From Gammaproteobacteria bacterium (GTDB lineage Bacteria > Pseudomonadota > Gammaproteobacteria > JAUZRS01), in assembly GCA_030949385.1 (NCBI GenBank), contig JAUZSP010000003.1, positions 62,001 to 126,000 of the forward strand: a DNA stretch of 64,000 nt, read 5' to 3'. The notes beneath the pieces were generated by a model, which had not been told where the DNA came from, made no database searches, and was given only the letters and a program-made list of their open reading frames with translations. Shown piece after piece: positions 36,505 to 47,320 of this stretch. Each line of letters starts with the position of its first letter. Position 1 is the stretch's first letter. The translations under genes and the position numbers were made by a program.

Positions 36505-38755
36505 TCAACGTCGCCGCTTCGGCGCTCCACCCTTACTCCGAGCCGGACGAGGAAAACTACGACCTGCTTCTAAACGACTGACACCCCCGCCACGATTGCC
36601 AGAACGCGCGCCACTTTTAGCCGTACGACCACTGGATCGCTGACCTTGTGGGGCTTTTTTCACCATCGGACGTTTTCTCGCGCCCTCTTGTGATGTCCCT
36701 GTGCCTGCCGGTTGCCAACTGGGAATCAGATGTTTTTTGCCATTGCCAATCAAATCGGCGCGCCCCATCGCTTTGAGCTCTTCACGCAACAGAGGCCAGT
36801 TTTCCGCATCGTGGTAGCGCAGCAAAGCTTTGTGCAGACGGCGCTGGCGCAACCCTTTGGCCACACTGAGTTTTTCCGCCCCCTGACGAGTGACTTTTTT
36901 CAGAGGATTAATGCCGGTGTGAAACATGGTGCTGGCCAAAGCCATTGGGGTGGCCAAAAACGACTGCACCTGATCAGGACGGAATTCATTCTCTTTTAAC
37001 CACAGCGCCAAATTTAGCATGTCCTCATCGGAGGTCCCTGGGTGCGCAGCAATAAAATAAGGGATCAGATACTGCTTTTTACCCGCCTCTTTGGAGTAGC
37101 GTTCAAACAGCTCTTTAAAACGATCATAAGAGCCGATGCCGGGTTTCATCATCTTCGACAGCGGCCCTTGCTCGGTGTGCTCTGGGGCAATTTTCAGATA
37201 ACCGCCCACATGATGGGTCACCAACTCTTTGACGTATTCGGGATCTTTGATCGCCAGATCGTAACGCAAGCCGGAGGCAATAAAGACCCGCTTGATGCCA
37301 CTCAGATTACGCACTTTGCGATAGAGTTTAATCAGCGGCGTGTGATCGGTATTTAAATTGTCGCAGATGCCAGGATAGACACAGGAGAGGCGGCGGCAAG
37401 AGGCTTCGATCTTTTCGCTTTTGCACTGCAAACGGTACATGTTCGCCGTCGGGCCCACCGAGATCGGAAATGTTGCCGGTAAATCCTGGGGTGTTATCAC
37501 GGATCGCTTCCACTTCACGCACCACCGACGCTTCCGAACGGCTTTGAATAATGCGCCCTTCGTGTTCGGTGATGGAGCAAAAAGTACAGCCGCCAAAACA
37601 GCCGCGCATGATATTGACCGAAAAACGAATCATCTCCCACGCAGGGTTTTTCGCCTTGCCGTAAACCGGATGCGGCACCCGCGCGTAAGGCAGCTCAAAA
37701 ACCGCATCGAACTCCTCCATCGTCAGCGGAATCGGCGGCGGATTAAGCCACACTTCCCGCTTGCCATGCTGTTGCACCATCGCGCGGGCGTTGCCAGGGT
37801 TGGTCTCCAGATGAAAAATACGCGACGCATGAGCGTAGAGCAGTTTGTCCTTGACCACTTGATCGTACGAGGGCAAACGCACCACACTGCGCGACCGATC
37901 CATTTTACGCGGGCGCTGATGAAAAGTGACCACGGTGCTGTTGGCGGCCAAACCCTCTACCTGTGCCGCTTGCGTTGGGCGCTGATCGCAGGGCGGCTCT
38001 TTGGCGTACGGGTTGGGAATGATCGCCGGTTGAGCGGGGTCATCGTCCAACAAAGAAGAGTCGATCTCACTCCACTCTTCCGGCACCGCCGCCCGCATAA
38101 AGGCCGTACCGCGCAGGTCGGTGATCTCACTGATTTTTTCCCCCGCCGCCAAACGATGCGCCAAATCCACCACCGCCCGTTCGGCGTTGCCGTAGATGAG
38201 CATATCCGCTTTGGAATCCGGCAAAATGGAACGCCGAACCTTCTCAGACCAGTAATCAAAATGAGCAATGCGGCGCAAGCTGGCCTCGATGCCACCGATT
38301 ACCACCGGCACCTTTTTATAGGCTTCCCGCGCCCGCTGCGAGTAAACCACCACCGAACGGTCAGGGCGTTTGCCACCCTCGCCATCGGCGGTGTACGCGT
38401 CATTGGAGCGAATGCGACGATCGGCGGTGTAGCGATTGACCATCGAATCCATATTACCGGCGGTGATGCCAAAAAAGAGGTTTGGCCGACCCAAAGCCTG
38501 AAAATCGTCCACCGAACGCCAATCCGGTTGAGCCAAAATACCGACCCGAAAGCCTTGCTCTTCCAACAGGCGACCGATCAACGCCATGCCAAAACTGGGG
38601 TGATCCACATACGCATCGCCCGTAACGATGATGATGTCGCAACTGTCCCAGCCCAGTTGATCCATCTCCGCCCTCGACATGGGTAAAAAGGGTGCTGTTC
38701 CAAAACGTTTTGCCCAATAGGGGCGATGGGAGAAGATGTTTTTAGCCGCGTGCAT
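36505..38755 (-). pseudogene. YgiQ family radical SAM protein, frameshifted
   Basis: Two minus-strand frames together give a UPF0313/YgiQ protein of about 750 residues. The first part (38755 to about 37452) holds [34 protein letters not shown] and the radical-SAM cysteines in [19 protein letters not shown]. It leaves frame after NISDLGGP. The second frame takes over with TANMYRLQC and runs through [10 protein letters not shown] and KYLKIAPEH-type segments to a basic, disordered tail at 36505. One extra base in GGGCCC (37451-37456) explains the shift. All family motifs survive on both sides, so this is either a very recent mutation or a sequencing error. The enzyme's reaction is unknown. Confidence 0.85.
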
Positions 38756-39005
38756 GATAAATAACCGATCAAAAGGGTCGGCTATTATAGCGACAGTTAC
38801 GCCAACGTGCTTGCCTGCCGCAGCAGAATCAGCCTTGTGGTCTGTCCCAGAAGAAGTGTTAGTGGTTTTTTATTACTCTATTTAATTGATATTAAACACT
38901 AAATCAACTTTTTTTTTGATAAAAACACGGACGTTTTTTATTAATTCGTTGAACAGTGGTATGGTGCAGCCCAATTATCAATCAAAAACAGAATGGAGTT
39001 GCAGC
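38756..39005. other. Divergent intergenic region, AT-rich
   Basis: This 250-bp gap separates the divergent YgiQ and DUF2237 genes. Its right half is AT-rich with T9 and T6 runs. I see no gene. The DUF2237 ribosome site GGAGTTGC is at its right edge. Confidence 0.4.
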
Positions 39006-39377
39006 ATGGATAAGTCGATCAACGTCTTTGGCGAGAAACTGGATCTCTGTGGTGACAACCCAAGCACCGGATATTACCGCGACGACCATTGCAACACTTG
39101 CAAAGAGGACGTTGGCTCCCACACCGTCTGCATCCAAGCCTCCCGAGCGTTTTTAGACTACTCAAAATCCAAGGGCAATGACTTATCTACCCCGATGCCC
39201 GAGTATAATTTTAGCGGTTTAAGACCGGGCGACAGTTGGTGTTTGTGCGCAGCGAGATGGCTGGAAGCCGAAAAGAGCAATATGGCACCTCGGGTTCACT
39301 TAACCCGAACGCACATCAAAGCGCTGGAGATCATCCCCATCGCTCTGCTGAAAAAATACGCAGCTGATTTGAATTAA
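39006..39377 (+). CDS. DUF2237 family protein
   Basis: A 123-residue cytosolic protein of the DUF2237 type. It has NVFGEKLDLCGDNPSTGYYRDDHC at the start, CNTCKEDVGSHTVC in the middle and GLRPGDSWCLCAARWLEA, with several conserved Cys; LTRTHIKALEIIPLALLKKYA-like text ends the protein. Its function is not known. I use the ATG at 39006, with GGAGTTGC upstream. It is convergent with bioF, 7 bp apart. Confidence 0.88.
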   Translation: MDKSINVFGEKLDLCGDNPSTGYYRDDHCNTCKEDVGSHTVCIQASRAFLDYSKSKGNDLSTPMPEYNFSGLRPGDSWCLCAARWLEAEKSNMAPRVHLTRTHIKALEIIPIALLKKYAADLN

Positions 39378-39384
39378 TCGCTCA

Positions 39385-40524
39385 TCACGGCAATAACAAT
39401 TTCAGCTTTGCCAAGCCTGCCAACAGCAGATCAACCTGCTCAAAAGTATGTTCTGCCGACAACGTCACCCGCAAACGCGCGCTGCCCTCCGGCACCGTGG
39501 GGGGACGAATCGCCGTAACCAAAAAACCCAATTTTTCCAGCTCACTGCTGATCTGCATCGCCTTCTCACTGGAGCCGATCAACAACGGCTGAATCGGCGT
39601 AGTTGAGTTCATCAATGGCAACTCCAATCGCTGCACCCCAAGACGAAAATGGGCAATCAACTCCGTCAGTTTCTCCCGTCGCCAGCCCTCTTGCTTTAGT
39701 AAACGCAAACTCACCCGCGCCGCCTCCGCCAGTGCAGGCGGTGTCGCCGTAGTATAAATATAGCTGCGCGCCTGCTGAATCAGAGTTTCAATCAACTCCT
39801 CAGAACCGGCCACAAAAGCCCCAAAACAGCCCACCGCTTTGCCCAAAGTGGCCATCAAAATCGGCACCTGCTCTTCATCCAGTCCAGCCTGCTGCAAAGA
39901 ACCTGCACCCGTCTCACCCAACACCCCAAAACCGTGCGCGTCATCCACCATCAACCACGCCCCCTGTTGCTGACAGACCTTGGCTAAGGGTTTCAAAGAA
40001 GCCTGATCGCCATCCATGCTAAACACGCCATCGGTCAGTACCAAACGCCGACCTTGTGGGCGCGCCAGCAATTTTTTCTCCAACCCCGTTACATCGTTGT
40101 GCGGATAACGCATCAGGCGCGCCCCACTGAGCAGACCGCCATCCAGCAAAGAAGCGTGATTAAGACGATCCTCAAAGGCCGCATCGCCGCGCCCCAATAA
40201 GGCCGAGATCAGCCCCAAATTAGCCATGTAACCACTGGAAAACAGCAACGCCCGCGCACGACCGGTAAACGCCGCTAACTCCTGCTCCAAGGCTTCGTGC
40301 GCCGTGGAGTGGCCACTGACCAGATGCGCCGAACCACTGCCCACGCCCCAACGCTGCACCCCATCGCTAAAGGCTTTTTTTATTTCAGGGTGATTGGCCA
40401 AACCAAGGTAATCGTTGCTACAAAAGTTGAGCAGTGAACGGCTGTCCACCAGCACGTGAGGGCTTTGTGGGGAGTCAATTAGTTTGCGACGACGGTAGAG
40501 CTGCTGCTCTTGACGCGCCGCCAA
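39385..40524 (-). CDS. bioF: 8-amino-7-oxononanoate synthase
   Basis: This PLP-dependent enzyme condenses pimeloyl-ACP/CoA with alanine in biotin synthesis. It has [50 protein letters not shown] and the PLP lysine in [16 protein letters not shown]. The start is uncertain: the frame is open back to a TGA at the bioB stop, but the only usual start codon is the TTG at 40524. In that upstream stretch '[15 protein letters not shown]' fits the family N-terminus, so translation may begin a few codons earlier by an unusual start. It lies 21 bp after bioB. Confidence 0.93.
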   Translation of the reverse strand: MAARQEQQLYRRRKLIDSPQSPHVLVDSRSLLNFCSNDYLGLANHPEIKKAFSDGVQRWGVGSGSAHLVSGHSTAHEALEQELAAFTGRARALLFSSGYMANLGLISALLGRGDAAFEDRLNHASLLDGGLLSGARLMRYPHNDVTGLEKKLLARPQGRRLVLTDGVFSMDGDQASLKPLAKVCQQQGAWLMVDDAHGFGVLGETGAGSLQQAGLDEEQVPILMATLGKAVGCFGAFVAGSEELIETLIQQARSYIYTTATPPALAEAARVSLRLLKQEGWRREKLTELIAHFRLGVQRLELPLMNSTTPIQPLLIGSSEKAMQISSELEKLGFLVTAIRPPTVPEGSARLRVTLSAEHTFEQVDLLLAGLAKLKLLLP

Positions 40525-40545
40525 AGCGGAGGCTAAAGACCTGCT

Positions 40546-41559
40546 TCATACGGAAGCAGCGGACTCCACTTTTTCCGGTTGGGAGGTACAGCTGGTGGGG
40601 GTCAGTTCCGTCTCATCGCCATTAATACCCAGACGTTGAAACAACTGCTGATCACGCACCGCTTCGGGGTTTTCGGTGGTGAGCAATTTCTCACCGTAAA
40701 AAATCGAATTGGCACCGGCAAAATAACAGCTCGCTTGCATCTCATCGCTCATGTCACTGCGCCCCGCTGAGAGACGCACATAGGATTTGGGCATCAAAAT
40801 ACGCGCCACCGCAATGGTTCGAATAAACTCCAAGGGATCAAGGGCTGCGGTCTCCTGCAACGGCGTACCTTCCACCCGCACCAACAAATTAATCGGCACA
40901 GACTCGGGATGGCTGGGCATATTGGCCAACTGCATCAGCAGACCAGCACGATCTGCCGCGCTCTCACCCATGCCAACAATGCCGCCCGAACAGACGTTAA
41001 TGTCCTGATCCCGCACATGCTGCAAGGTATCGAGGCGATCTTGATAGGTGCGGGTGGTGATGATCTGGCCGTAAAATTCCGGCGAGGTGTCCAAATTGTG
41101 GTTGTAATAATCCAACCCCGCCTGTTTCAAACGCCCTGCCTGACGGTCGGTCAACATGCCCAAGGTGACACAGGTTTCCATGCCCTCGGCTTTGACCGCC
41201 GTGATCATCTCCGCCACCACGTCCAGATTTTTATCCGTCGGGTTACGCCACGCCGCACCCATGCAGAATCGGCTAGAACCGTTGGCCTTGGCCAAACGTG
41301 CCGCTTCCAGCACTTCGTTCAGTGGCAGCAATTTCTCCCTTCCCAGCCCAGTGTCGTAATGGGTGCTCTGTGGACAGTAGGCACAATCTTCTGGACAAGC
41401 TCCGGTTTTGATCGACAACAAAGTGCTCACTTGCACTTTATTATGATCAAAATTTCTGCGATGCAGTGTGTGAGCTTGAAAAAGAAGATCGTTAAAGGGT
41501 TGATTAAACAAGGCTTGGACTTCGGCCAAAGCCCAGTCGTTACGCAAAGAGTCGTTCAT
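40546..41559 (-). CDS. bioB: Biotin synthase
   Basis: A 337-residue radical SAM enzyme that inserts sulfur into dethiobiotin. The 4Fe-4S motif [11 protein letters not shown] is intact, as are [31 protein letters not shown], the [12 protein letters not shown]-like [12 protein letters not shown], and [14 protein letters not shown]. It overlaps the upstream small membrane protein gene by 4 bp (ATGA), and bioF follows. Confidence 0.96.
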   Translation of the reverse strand: MNDSLRNDWALAEVQALFNQPFNDLLFQAHTLHRRNFDHNKVQVSTLLSIKTGACPEDCAYCPQSTHYDTGLGREKLLPLNEVLEAARLAKANGSSRFCMGAAWRNPTDKNLDVVAEMITAVKAEGMETCVTLGMLTDRQAGRLKQAGLDYYNHNLDTSPEFYGQIITTRTYQDRLDTLQHVRDQDINVCSGGIVGMGESAADRAGLLMQLANMPSHPESVPINLLVRVEGTPLQETAALDPLEFIRTIAVARILMPKSYVRLSAGRSDMSDEMQASCYFAGANSIFYGEKLLTTENPEAVRDQQLFQRLGINGDETELTPTSCTSQPEKVESAASV

Positions 41560-41945
41560 GATTGAGTCTGTTCTCGGGAGGCATTGAGGTTGACGTCGTC
41601 CCAGACATCACGGTTGATTTTGCGAATGTCCATAATCGCCATAGGTAAGACGTAAGAGGCGGAAACCGCCCAAAAAACCAAATAATAGAAAATACCAGTA
41701 GGAAAAAAGGTAGCCACCACCACCAACAACGCGGCAGTGGCATAAAAACTGTGTGCGGCTTTTTGGGTGTATTCACCGACTTTTTCATTGGGATGATGAC
41801 GATTGATGGCGTACAACACAATCGAACCACCAAACCACAAAACAAAAAAAGGCAACGGAATCAGCATTGCGAGAATATTGCCATAACTGAACCATTTGGC
41901 GGCTGACTTGCAAGAGCTACCGGTAATCACATTTTCAGTGGCCAT
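41556..41945 (-). CDS. Small membrane protein of unknown function
   Basis: A 129-residue protein with about three transmembrane segments (near 22-45, 70-90 and 92-110), separated by short charged loops. It does not match a family I can name; the layout resembles DUF4870-like membrane proteins but that is weak. I chose the ATG at 41945 over a 22-residue extension that would overlap comF. Translation is coupled to bioB through an ATGA overlap. Confidence 0.65.
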   Translation of the reverse strand: MATENVITGSSCKSAAKWFSYGNILAMLIPLPFFVLWFGGSIVLYAINRHHPNEKVGEYTQKAAHSFYATAALLVVVATFFPTGIFYYLVFWAVSASYVLPMAIMDIRKINRDVWDDVNLNASREQTQS

Positions 41946-41993
41946 TTCACTTACCCTTTCAAAAAACACGGCTATCCAAGCCACAATGCCTAG

Positions 41994-42758
41994 ATGATAA
42001 AGCCCACTCACCCACTGTCAACTGAAAAAGAAGCACACAAGGCCACTTTATGGCAACGTCTGCTCGATAAAATCTACCCCCAGCACTGTCTGTTGTGCCG
42101 TGCGCCAAGCCAAAACATGAGCCTCTGCTCAGGCTGTCAAAATGACCTGCCCAGCAATCACAACGCCTGTTGGCGCTGCGCACAACCACTGGAAGGTGCC
42201 GCACAACACAGCGCCTTGATCTGCGCGCACTGCTTAAAAAAGCCTCTGGCCATCGACCGCTGCATCGTCCCGTTTCGCTACCACAGTCCCATTGATTTCA
42301 TGATCAAGCAGCTCAAATTTCAGCAAAAATTGGTTTACGCCCCTCTCATTGCCGAGCTGATGTTACCTGCCCTAAAACAAGAAACCGACCTACCCCAACT
42401 GATTTTGCCCGTACCGCTGCACAGCGCCCGCCTGCAACAGCGTGGCTTTAATCAATCGCAAGAGATCGCACTGCATCTGGCCAAACGGTTAAACCTGACC
42501 TGTCGTTACGATCTGCTAACACGACGGACAAACACCCGCTCACAAACCGAGCTGACGGCCAAGCTGCGGCAAAAAAACATCAAGGGAGCCTTTCAGGTGA
42601 GAAAAACCATCCCAGCCAAACGAGTCGCCCTGATAGACGACGTTATGACCAGTGGCGCAACGGCCAACGAACTGGCCAAAACAGTGAAACAAGCGGGGGT
42701 GGAGGAGGTGCAGTTGTGGGCGTTTGCGCGCGCAGGAGCGCCCTTAAGGCAAAGCTAA
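41994..42758 (+). CDS. ComF family phosphoribosyltransferase-like protein (GntX/ComFC)
   Basis: A 254-residue protein with an N-terminal zinc-ribbon-like Cys set (HCLLCRAP, CSGCQN, CWRCAQPL, CAHCLKK) and a C-terminal phosphoribosyltransferase fold (LPVPLHSARLQQRGFNQSQEIA, and the PRPP-like VALIDDVMTSGATANELA). ComF proteins help in DNA uptake or in the use of DNA as a nutrient in several bacteria. The divergent arrangement with bioB is common. Its 3' end overlaps the convergent cytochrome gene by 15 bp. Confidence 0.9.
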   Translation: MIKPTHPLSTEKEAHKATLWQRLLDKIYPQHCLLCRAPSQNMSLCSGCQNDLPSNHNACWRCAQPLEGAAQHSALICAHCLKKPLAIDRCIVPFRYHSPIDFMIKQLKFQQKLVYAPLIAELMLPALKQETDLPQLILPVPLHSARLQQRGFNQSQEIALHLAKRLNLTCRYDLLTRRTNTRSQTELTAKLRQKNIKGAFQVRKTIPAKRVALIDDVMTSGATANELAKTVKQAGVEEVQLWAFARAGAPLRQS

Positions 42759-43934
42759 ACGCCGTTCAAATAAAATGTACACCGAAGCTTCACTCTCCCT
42801 CAAAGCCTGCTCAATCTGCTGTTTGCCTTTTTTAGCGTAACCGTTCTCCAACAGACTGCGATAAAAACGGCTGTAAAAGGCATCCGGCTCCACCACCACC
42901 TTCAGCAATAAACTAACCGCGTTAGAATCACGCGCCTGTGCATAATCAATCTTCAGCTCTTCATCGGGAGCCAAACGAGTGTCGTACTGCTCGCCGGAGA
43001 GATCCAACTCCAATTTCCAGCCGATGGGGTATTGTAAAAAAGTCGCTGCAATCTCACTGCCTTTGGCATCCAACTGCACCCCTTGCAGATAAATTTTGGG
43101 AGTCACATAAGTGGGAAAATTATGCCCTGTGCCGCTGTTTTTCAGATAAAACTGCGCTGAAATGTTGCCACCCTGCAAATTAGGCTGACGAATCTCAATG
43201 GTGATGCCGTTGCGAGTCATCTCAGCATCATGAATGCCTTTCCAAACATGACGACGATCTGGCATATGGCAGCTCTGGCAACTTTTCTGCTGCTCCGCAA
43301 AAGGGCTGGCCAACCACTCTTGATAGGTGTTCTCCAATAACTTGCCGTTAATGGCAAAACCCGTCTCTTGATCAAACTGATGACAAGCCGCACAAAAGGC
43401 CGAATCTTCAAAAGCCGCTTGTGAATTCCAGCCGCCATGAGGCAGCTGTTTTTTCTCATCAGGAGTGGGTATAGAGCCATCTTGACGCGGCGGACCAAAC
43501 CACCTGCCCTCGCGCAAATGACAACCTGCACAGATCAGCCCTTGCGTATGCAGCCCCTCATTTTTTCCTGTCCTCAAACTGACAACGAGACTCTCTGCTT
43601 GCTCTTTAAGAGGCGCATGGCAACGCAGACAGGCTTGCTGGCTCTCTCGGTCGGTGGCTGCCATCTCCATTAACTGCCCCATTAAACCTGGGCTCATCGC
43701 CTTACTGTGCAGACTGCCAGACCAATCTTTAAATTGCTGCACATGGCAACTGCCGCACGTTTGGGGCAACAAAGAACGCATTAAAGAAGATACCTTATCA
43801 GGAGCTGAGCCTTGAGCAAGCAACGGACGCTGCCAATGACGGTCTAAAAAAATTTGAATATCAGCAGAAGGTACTGCAAAGAGACTGTTTGAAAAAAGAA
43901 GGGGGAAAATAAAAAAAATTACTTTTTTAAGCAT
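42744..43934 (-). CDS. Periplasmic pentahaem cytochrome c
   Basis: A 396-residue protein with a signal peptide (about 1-21) and five CxxCH motifs: CGSCH, CLRCH, CAGCH, CAACH and CQSCH. The motifs fall in the first 230 residues, followed by a beta-rich C-terminal domain (about 245-370). This layout resembles the cytochrome c554/multihaem nitrite-reductase-like superfamily, but I cannot assign a reaction. Start choice: the ATG at 43934 gives a standard signal peptide. The His/Met-rich protein is encoded 57 bp upstream on the same strand. Confidence 0.88.
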   Translation of the reverse strand: MLKKVIFFIFPLLFSNSLFAVPSADIQIFLDRHWQRPLLAQGSAPDKVSSLMRSLLPQTCGSCHVQQFKDWSGSLHSKAMSPGLMGQLMEMAATDRESQQACLRCHAPLKEQAESLVVSLRTGKNEGLHTQGLICAGCHLREGRWFGPPRQDGSIPTPDEKKQLPHGGWNSQAAFEDSAFCAACHQFDQETGFAINGKLLENTYQEWLASPFAEQQKSCQSCHMPDRRHVWKGIHDAEMTRNGITIEIRQPNLQGGNISAQFYLKNSGTGHNFPTYVTPKIYLQGVQLDAKGSEIAATFLQYPIGWKLELDLSGEQYDTRLAPDEELKIDYAQARDSNAVSLLLKVVVEPDAFYSRFYRSLLENGYAKKGKQQIEQALRESEASVYILFERRLALP

Positions 43935-43991
43935 AAAAACCACATCCAAAAGAGCGGCCTCCTTGCCGCATCACTCTCAGCTAAAAACCGA

Positions 43992-44354
43992 TCAGGGTTT
44001 CATAGCATCGGGATTGCATGGGTTGTGCATTTTTTTCATCATATCAGGGTTGTGATGATGATCATTTTTATGCTTATGATCTTTTTTCATATCACAATTT
44101 TTATGTTCAGCATCCATTTTATGATGCTCCATCTTGCCATGCCCCATCTTGTCATGATCCATTTTTTTCATGGTATCGGCACTGTGATCGCACTTCTTTT
44201 TGGTCGCACCAAGGTTACAAGGATTTTTATGCTCCATTTTGTTCGTTGAACAAGGGTTAGCAGGACTCATGTGGTGCTCGGCACTGACTGGGGCAACCAT
44301 CAACAACCAGCTACTAAAAAACAGTCCGGTAACAACAGATAAAGAAAGTTTCAT
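43992..44354 (-). CDS. Secreted His/Met/Cys-rich metal-binding-like protein
   Basis: A 120-residue protein with a signal peptide (cleavage near VSAEH) and a mature part made almost wholly of His, Met, Lys, Asp and Cys. NPC-type motifs occur three times (ANPCST, KNPCNL, HNPCNP), with short HDKMGHGKMEHHKM-like units between them. Low-complexity His/Met proteins of this kind bind soft metals such as copper or nickel; that role is inferred. A GGAGGAAA ribosome site supports the ATG at 44354. It precedes the pentahaem cytochrome and may be co-transcribed. Confidence 0.75.
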   Translation of the reverse strand: MKLSLSVVTGLFFSSWLLMVAPVSAEHHMSPANPCSTNKMEHKNPCNLGATKKKCDHSADTMKKMDHDKMGHGKMEHHKMDAEHKNCDMKKDHKHKNDHHHNPDMMKKMHNPCNPDAMKP

Positions 44355-44373
44355 CGATTTTTCCTCCGAGCCA

Positions 44374-44391
44374 ACGGGCTCTTTTTTTAAG
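44374..44391 (+). terminator. Terminator-like hairpin in the His/Met-rich gene's leader
   Basis: On the plus strand GAGCC-AACG-GGCTC is followed by T7. It would stop rightward transcripts, but no rightward gene is nearby; on the minus strand it falls in the leader of the His/Met-rich gene as a hairpin without a U tail. Confidence 0.35.
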
Positions 44392-44524
44392 ATTAAACTG
44401 CAACAAAGGCAATGTAAGTACAACATTCCTATCAAGTAAAAGCAAGCTGACCCAGCCTGCTGTGTGCCAGCTTTAATACAAACAAATCTGAGCTTTGGTG
44501 TGACCCGACAACAGAGGTTAAGTT

Positions 44525-45439
44525 TTACTCAACGCCAAAAAAGTAATGTGCAACCAGACCAATGAAGATCAACAAACCAAACCAGTGATTGTTCAAAAAG
44601 GCGTGAATACAGAGCTGCGGCACTCTCTCGCGTACCATCCACTGTTGATAAACAAACAGACCGGCTCCCAAAACAAGCGCCAAGTAATAATACCAACTCA
44701 ACTCCAGTTGGCTGCCCACCAGCAGCAACGTCAGCAGCGTCAACAGCTGAAGGCTCGCCACCACCACCCGATCCATCTCACCAAACAAAATCGCCGTAGA
44801 CTTGACCCCAATCTTCAAATCCTCCTCCCGATCCGCCATCGCGTAGAAGGTGTCGTAAGCCAACGTCCAGAGCAGGGTGGCCAGATAGAGCAACCACGTT
44901 ACTTGGGTTAACTCCCCCGTTTGCGCCATAAACGCCATCGGAATAGCCCACGCAAAGGCCGCCCCCAACACCACTTGCGGCAGATGGGTGTACCGCTTAG
45001 CAAAGGGATAGATCGCCGTGAGTAAAACCGCACCAAACGAGAGCAGCACCGTGTTCCAATCCAGCAACAACACCAGCCCAAACGCCAACAAAGACAAGAC
45101 CCCAAACACCCACAACGCCTCTTTAGGAGAGACTCGACCGGCCACAATCGGCCTCTGTTCGGTGCGTTTTACATGGGCATCCACATTGCGATCGGCATAA
45201 TCGTTAATCGCACAGCCCGCCGAACGCATCAGCACCGTACCGCCAACAAACACCGCCAACACCAACAGATCTGGCACTCCTTCTGCTGCAATCCAGAGCG
45301 CCCACAAGGTCGGCCACAGCAACAAATAGATGCCAATGGGGCGGTGCAAACGCACCAACAGCGCGTATTGATGCAGACGATCGGCTAAAAAAGTGACCTG
45401 AAAACGGGAAAAAAAGGAGTTTCTCAACGGTGAAGTCAT
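44525..45439 (-). CDS. ubiA: 4-hydroxybenzoate polyprenyltransferase
   Basis: A 304-residue integral membrane enzyme that attaches the prenyl chain to 4-hydroxybenzoate in ubiquinone synthesis. It has about 8-9 transmembrane helices and both Asp-rich motifs: [15 protein letters not shown] and the second [22 protein letters not shown]. The [11 protein letters not shown] segment is typical. It is divergent from gor, 57 bp apart. Confidence 0.95.
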   Translation of the reverse strand: MTSPLRNSFFSRFQVTFLADRLHQYALLVRLHRPIGIYLLLWPTLWALWIAAEGVPDLLVLAVFVGGTVLMRSAGCAINDYADRNVDAHVKRTEQRPIVAGRVSPKEALWVFGVLSLLAFGLVLLLDWNTVLLSFGAVLLTAIYPFAKRYTHLPQVVLGAAFAWAIPMAFMAQTGELTQVTWLLYLATLLWTLAYDTFYAMADREEDLKIGVKSTAILFGEMDRVVVASLQLLTLLTLLLVGSQLELSWYYYLALVLGAGLFVYQQWMVRERVPQLCIHAFLNNHWFGLLIFIGLVAHYFFGVE

Positions 45440-45496
45440 GCGTTTCTCAATCTAAATTGCTACAGTAGCGCCACAAATTTTACCTGAGGCAGAAAA

Positions 45497-46849
45497 ATGA
45501 AAAAACATTATGACCTGATTGCCATCGGTGGTGGTAGCGGTGGTTTATCCGTCGCCGAACGCGCCGCTCATTACGGCATGAAATGCGCCGTGGTCGAAGT
45601 CAATAACGACCTTGGCGGTACCTGCGTCAATCGCGGCTGCGTCCCGAAAAAAGTGATGTGGCACGCCGCCTCGCTGGCGCACAGCCTCGCCGATGCCGCC
45701 GATTACGGCTTTGCCGTCGAGCAAAAAGGCTTTGACTGGAACACCTTGGTGGCCAAGCGCGATGCGTATATCCAAGGCATCAACGACTGGTACATCAACT
45801 ACCTGCAAGATTCGAAGATTGAGCATATTCAGGGCTTTGCTCGGTTTGTCGATCAACACACCCTTGAAGTGGACGGCGAACAGTACAGCGCCGATCACAT
45901 CGTCATCGCTCCGGGCGGCAAACCCGACGCGCCCGAAATTCCAGGTGCCGAGCTGGGCATCACCTCCGACGGCTTTTTTGAGCTGCAAACACAGCCCAAA
46001 CGGGTCGCCATCATTGGCTCCGGTTACATCGCCGTAGAGCTGGCAGGGCTGCTGCAAGCCCTCGGCAGCGACGTGAATCTGCTGCTGCGCAAAGAACATC
46101 TGCTGGGTAATTTTGATGCCATGCTGCGCGACACCTTAATGGAAAGCATGTTGGATGACGGGGTTAACATTCTGCCCCGCTGCCAAGCCACCGAGCTAAA
46201 ACAGCAGGACAATGGCCAGATCACCTTAGTCAGCGATCACAACATGGAGTTGAAAGATTTGGATGCGGTGATCTGGGCCATCGGTCGCAGCCCTGCGCTG
46301 GAGGGGCTTAATTTAGAAGAGATCGGGGTACCACTGGATCACTGGGGCTACATCACCACCGATAAATACCAAAACACTCGCCTTGATGGCATCTACGCGC
46401 TGGGGGATGTCACCGGTCAAGCTCAGCTCACCCCCGTGGCCATCGCTGCCGCTCGTCGTTTGGCTGATCGTCTGTTTGATGGCAAAGAAAATCGTCATCT
46501 GAGTTACGACAACATCGCCAGTGTCATTTTTAGCCATCCACCCATCGGCACCGTCGGCCTCAGTGAAGAAGATGCCCGCGAAGAACACGGCAAAGCGGTC
46601 AAGGTCTACCAGACCCGTTTCACCTCTATGTATCACGCCCTCACCGAACACAAAGTACCCACTGCGATGAAGCTGATCACCGTGGGTGCCGAGGAAAAAG
46701 TCATCGGCTGCCACATCATCGGGCCGGGCGCAGACGAGATGCTACAAGGGTTTGCCGTCGCCATTCGCATGGGAGCCACCAAAGCAGATCTGGATGATAC
46801 GGTTGCCATTCACCCCACCAGCTCTGAAGAGTTGGTTACCTTGCGCTAA
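45497..46849 (+). CDS. gor: Glutathione-disulfide reductase
   Basis: A 450-residue FAD enzyme that keeps glutathione reduced with NADPH. It shows the FAD Rossmann motif [16 protein letters not shown], the redox-active [13 protein letters not shown], the NAD(P) motif [18 protein letters not shown], the [16 protein letters not shown] segment and the C-terminal interface [14 protein letters not shown] with the catalytic His. NADPH preference is expected from the family. A GAGG site precedes the ATG and a strong terminator follows. Confidence 0.95.
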   Translation: MKKHYDLIAIGGGSGGLSVAERAAHYGMKCAVVEVNNDLGGTCVNRGCVPKKVMWHAASLAHSLADAADYGFAVEQKGFDWNTLVAKRDAYIQGINDWYINYLQDSKIEHIQGFARFVDQHTLEVDGEQYSADHIVIAPGGKPDAPEIPGAELGITSDGFFELQTQPKRVAIIGSGYIAVELAGLLQALGSDVNLLLRKEHLLGNFDAMLRDTLMESMLDDGVNILPRCQATELKQQDNGQITLVSDHNMELKDLDAVIWAIGRSPALEGLNLEEIGVPLDHWGYITTDKYQNTRLDGIYALGDVTGQAQLTPVAIAAARRLADRLFDGKENRHLSYDNIASVIFSHPPIGTVGLSEEDAREEHGKAVKVYQTRFTSMYHALTEHKVPTAMKLITVGAEEKVIGCHIIGPGADEMLQGFAVAIRMGATKADLDDTVAIHPTSSEELVTLR

Positions 46850-46890
46850 CGCTCGCACAAAATACAACACTGGGCGTAAAACAAAACATC

Positions 46891-46928
46891 AACGGCAAGC
46901 TGATTTTATTATCACTTGCCGTTTTTTT
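46891..46928 (+). terminator. Terminator after gor
   Basis: ACGGCAAG and CTTGCCGT form a perfect 8-bp stem around a 14-nt loop, followed by T7. It lies 42 bp past the gor stop. Confidence 0.9.
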
Positions 46929-47114
46929 CTGCCTAAAAAATGTCTACTGGATCATAAAATCCACGCAAAACAGCCATTAAGACCAATTTTGTGATCCGCT
47001 TATCACTCAAAACGTGAAGGCGTTCCAATCCCTTTCATAAAAGGGCGCTATTCTAGCTAACAACAACACAGAGTTAACAAACTCTATCTAAAACAACATT
47101 TTGAGGATTCAATC

Positions 47115-47219
47115 ATGCAACAGAGCAGCGTTATTACCCTGATCATCAGCGGTTTCATTTTATTCACCATCACCGTTCGCGTTTCCATCGCCATGATGCT
47201 GGACACGGGTATCTTTTAA
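47115..47219 (+). CDS. 34-aa single-helix membrane peptide
   Basis: A small frame with a TTGAGGATT ribosome site opens at an ATG and encodes a 34-residue peptide. Nearly all of it is one hydrophobic helix (VITLIISGFILFTITVRVS), ending LDTGIF. A rho-independent terminator begins 61 bp downstream and the gor terminator lies upstream, so this is a separate transcription unit of about 250 nt. I do not recognise the family. A further 22-codon frame (47223-47291) lies just behind it but runs into the terminator. Confidence 0.6.
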   Translation: MQQSSVITLIISGFILFTITVRVSIAMMLDTGIF

Positions 47220-47279
47220 GTGATGCACATGGAAGTGATGAAAAACCGCTACGGTTTATTACTGCACCCTAAACCCACC

Positions 47280-47320
47280 ACGGCACATTGACTCTTTATC
47301 AGATCATTTGCCGTTTTTTT
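47280..47320 (+). terminator. Terminator of the small membrane peptide unit
   Basis: ACGGCA (47280-47285) and TGCCGT (47309-47314) form a 6-bp stem with a 23-nt partly self-complementary loop, followed by a T7 run. Confidence 0.75.

Noticed and set aside
47223-47291. A 22-codon frame behind the 34-aa membrane peptide
   Set aside because: It ends inside the terminator stem-loop and has no clear ribosome site of its own.
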